A DNA stretch of 64,000 nt, taken from positions 310,001 through 374,000 of the forward strand of contig NZ_QCXX01000001.1 in the NCBI RefSeq assembly GCF_003071065.1, read 5' to 3'. The notes below the pieces were generated by a model. The model was not told where the DNA came from. It ran no database searches and saw only the letters and a program-made list of their open reading frames with translations. Made by a program: the position numbers and the translations under genes. This stretch comes from Sphingobacterium athyrii. Lineage in GTDB: Bacteria > Bacteroidota > Bacteroidia > Sphingobacteriales > Sphingobacteriaceae. Below are positions 63,552 to 64,000 of this stretch, in pieces. The number at the start of each line of letters is the position of its first letter. Position 1 is the first letter of the stretch.

Positions 63552-64000
63552 ATGATCATGAAAAACGACTTATCAAATATGGTTCTATTGGCAATGCTAT
63601 TTTTGCTTCTATTTGCCCTTTCTGAAATTTTATACCACCGCTTTAAGATTAGAGTTGAATTCACAAGAAAACTCGTACACATAGGTACGGGCATTATTTC
63701 ACTGTTATTCCCTATTTTACTTGCAAGTCATTGGTCAGTATTATTTCTTTGCGGGGTATTTGCAGTGATTTTGGTCCTATCCCTAAAATTTAATTTATTG
63801 CGATCTATTCATGCTATTGACCGGAAATCTGCAGGTAGCCTAGCCTATCCAGCCGCAGTCTATCTTTGCTTTGTAACCCAGACCTATCTGGATGATCGTA
63901 ACATTTTCTATTATCTCCCCTTGGCTACCTTAGCCATCTGTGATCCTATGGCCGCATTATCTGGCAAAAAGTGGCCGCTAGGGCCTTATATGGTTCTAGG
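63552..64000 (+). CDS. Dolichol/phytol-kinase-like membrane protein, truncated by window end
   Basis: The frame is open from ATG at 63552 (or 63558) to the window end, about 149 residues visible. Hydrophobic helices MVLLAMLFLLLFALSEILY and later LLFPILLASHWSVLFLCGVF are seen. The motifs RKLVHIGTGIISL, AIDRKSAGSLAYPAAVYLCF and LAICDPMAALSGKKWP are typical of the family that includes phytol kinase, dolichol kinase and CTP-dependent lipid-alcohol kinases. It probably phosphorylates an isoprenoid alcohol or diacylglycerol, using CTP. It starts 5 bp after the CdsA-like gene. Confidence 0.85.
   Translation, partial: MIMKNDLSNMVLLAMLFLLLFALSEILYHRFKIRVEFTRKLVHIGTGIISLLFPILLASHWSVLFLCGVFAVILVLSLKFNLLRSIHAIDRKSAGSLAYPAAVYLCFVTQTYLDDRNIFYYLPLATLAICDPMAALSGKKWPLGPYMVL

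Overview
The window looks like chromosomal DNA of a Bacteroidota bacterium, most likely family Sphingobacteriaceae (a Sphingobacterium-like organism). The signs are: promoters of the Bacteroidota TTTG-N19-TAnnTTTG type (clearest before the tRNA cluster and rplU), a general lack of Shine-Dalgarno sequences, a bTHX ribosomal protein gene, a DUF4954 beta-helix protein beside glmS, Nudix-type and AraC-type regulators, and many Tat- or lipobox-bearing secreted proteins. No insertion sequence, phage gene or CRISPR array is visible. The genus is an inference from gene content.

Layout. 1-6.7 kb: the 3' end of a universal stress protein gene, then a leftward housekeeping operon (pseudouridine synthase, thioredoxin-like protein, pyrF, guaA, lipoprotein, rRNA methyltransferase). 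6.8-8.5 kb: panB, a small membrane protein and the 51-residue ribosomal protein bTHX. 8.6-14.1 kb: a tripartite RND efflux operon. 14.1-15.5 kb: a small hypothetical protein and an acyl-ACP thioesterase. 15.5-25.0 kb: an eight-gene leftward operon for oxidative sugar/glycoside metabolism (GMC dehydrogenase, gluconate-dehydrogenase subunit 3, two Gfo/Idh/MocA oxidoreductases, MFS transporter, TIM-barrel isomerase, ApbE flavin transferase, SUMF1-like protein). 25.2-33.0 kb: two lipoproteins, rplU-rpmA, an M13 peptidase, a GNAT-nitrilase fusion, DUF3467 and an M42 peptidase. 33.1-37.0 kb: lgt, an orphan trpB, an L,D-transpeptidase and an HMA-AraC hybrid regulator. 37.1-41.2 kb: DUF4954 protein and glmS. 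41.3-47.6 kb: a second RND operon led by its TetR repressor. 47.8-51.5 kb: a Nudix-type regulator divergent from pfkA - BadF-like ATPase - gapA. 51.6-51.9 kb: tRNA-Phe, -Gly, -Leu. 52-58.8 kb: a plastic zone of AraC/SDR/aldo-keto reductase modules containing two decayed genes. 59-64 kb: a secreted retropepsin-like protein, then a HTH regulator divergent from a tightly packed operon of HMG-CoA reductase, CDP-alcohol phosphatidyltransferase, CDP-diglyceride synthase-like enzyme and a dolichol/phytol-kinase-like protein that runs off the window.

Two items deserve most attention. (1) The 60.9-64 kb operon joins the committing enzyme of the mevalonate pathway to the three enzyme types needed to phosphorylate, CTP-activate and transfer a lipid alcohol. 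It sits behind three helically phased copies of GWTTAYCACAA. It may be an undescribed inducible (iso)prenoid-lipid pathway. (2) The same 17-bp palindrome, RGTGTA-N5-TACACT, lies just upstream of the -7 region of both the oxidative sugar operon (25001-25017) and pfkA (48572-48588). Beside the pfkA copy is a gene for a Nudix-winged-helix regulator whose Nudix box has lost most catalytic glutamates, suggesting a sugar-sensing regulon that ties periplasmic sugar oxidation to glycolysis.
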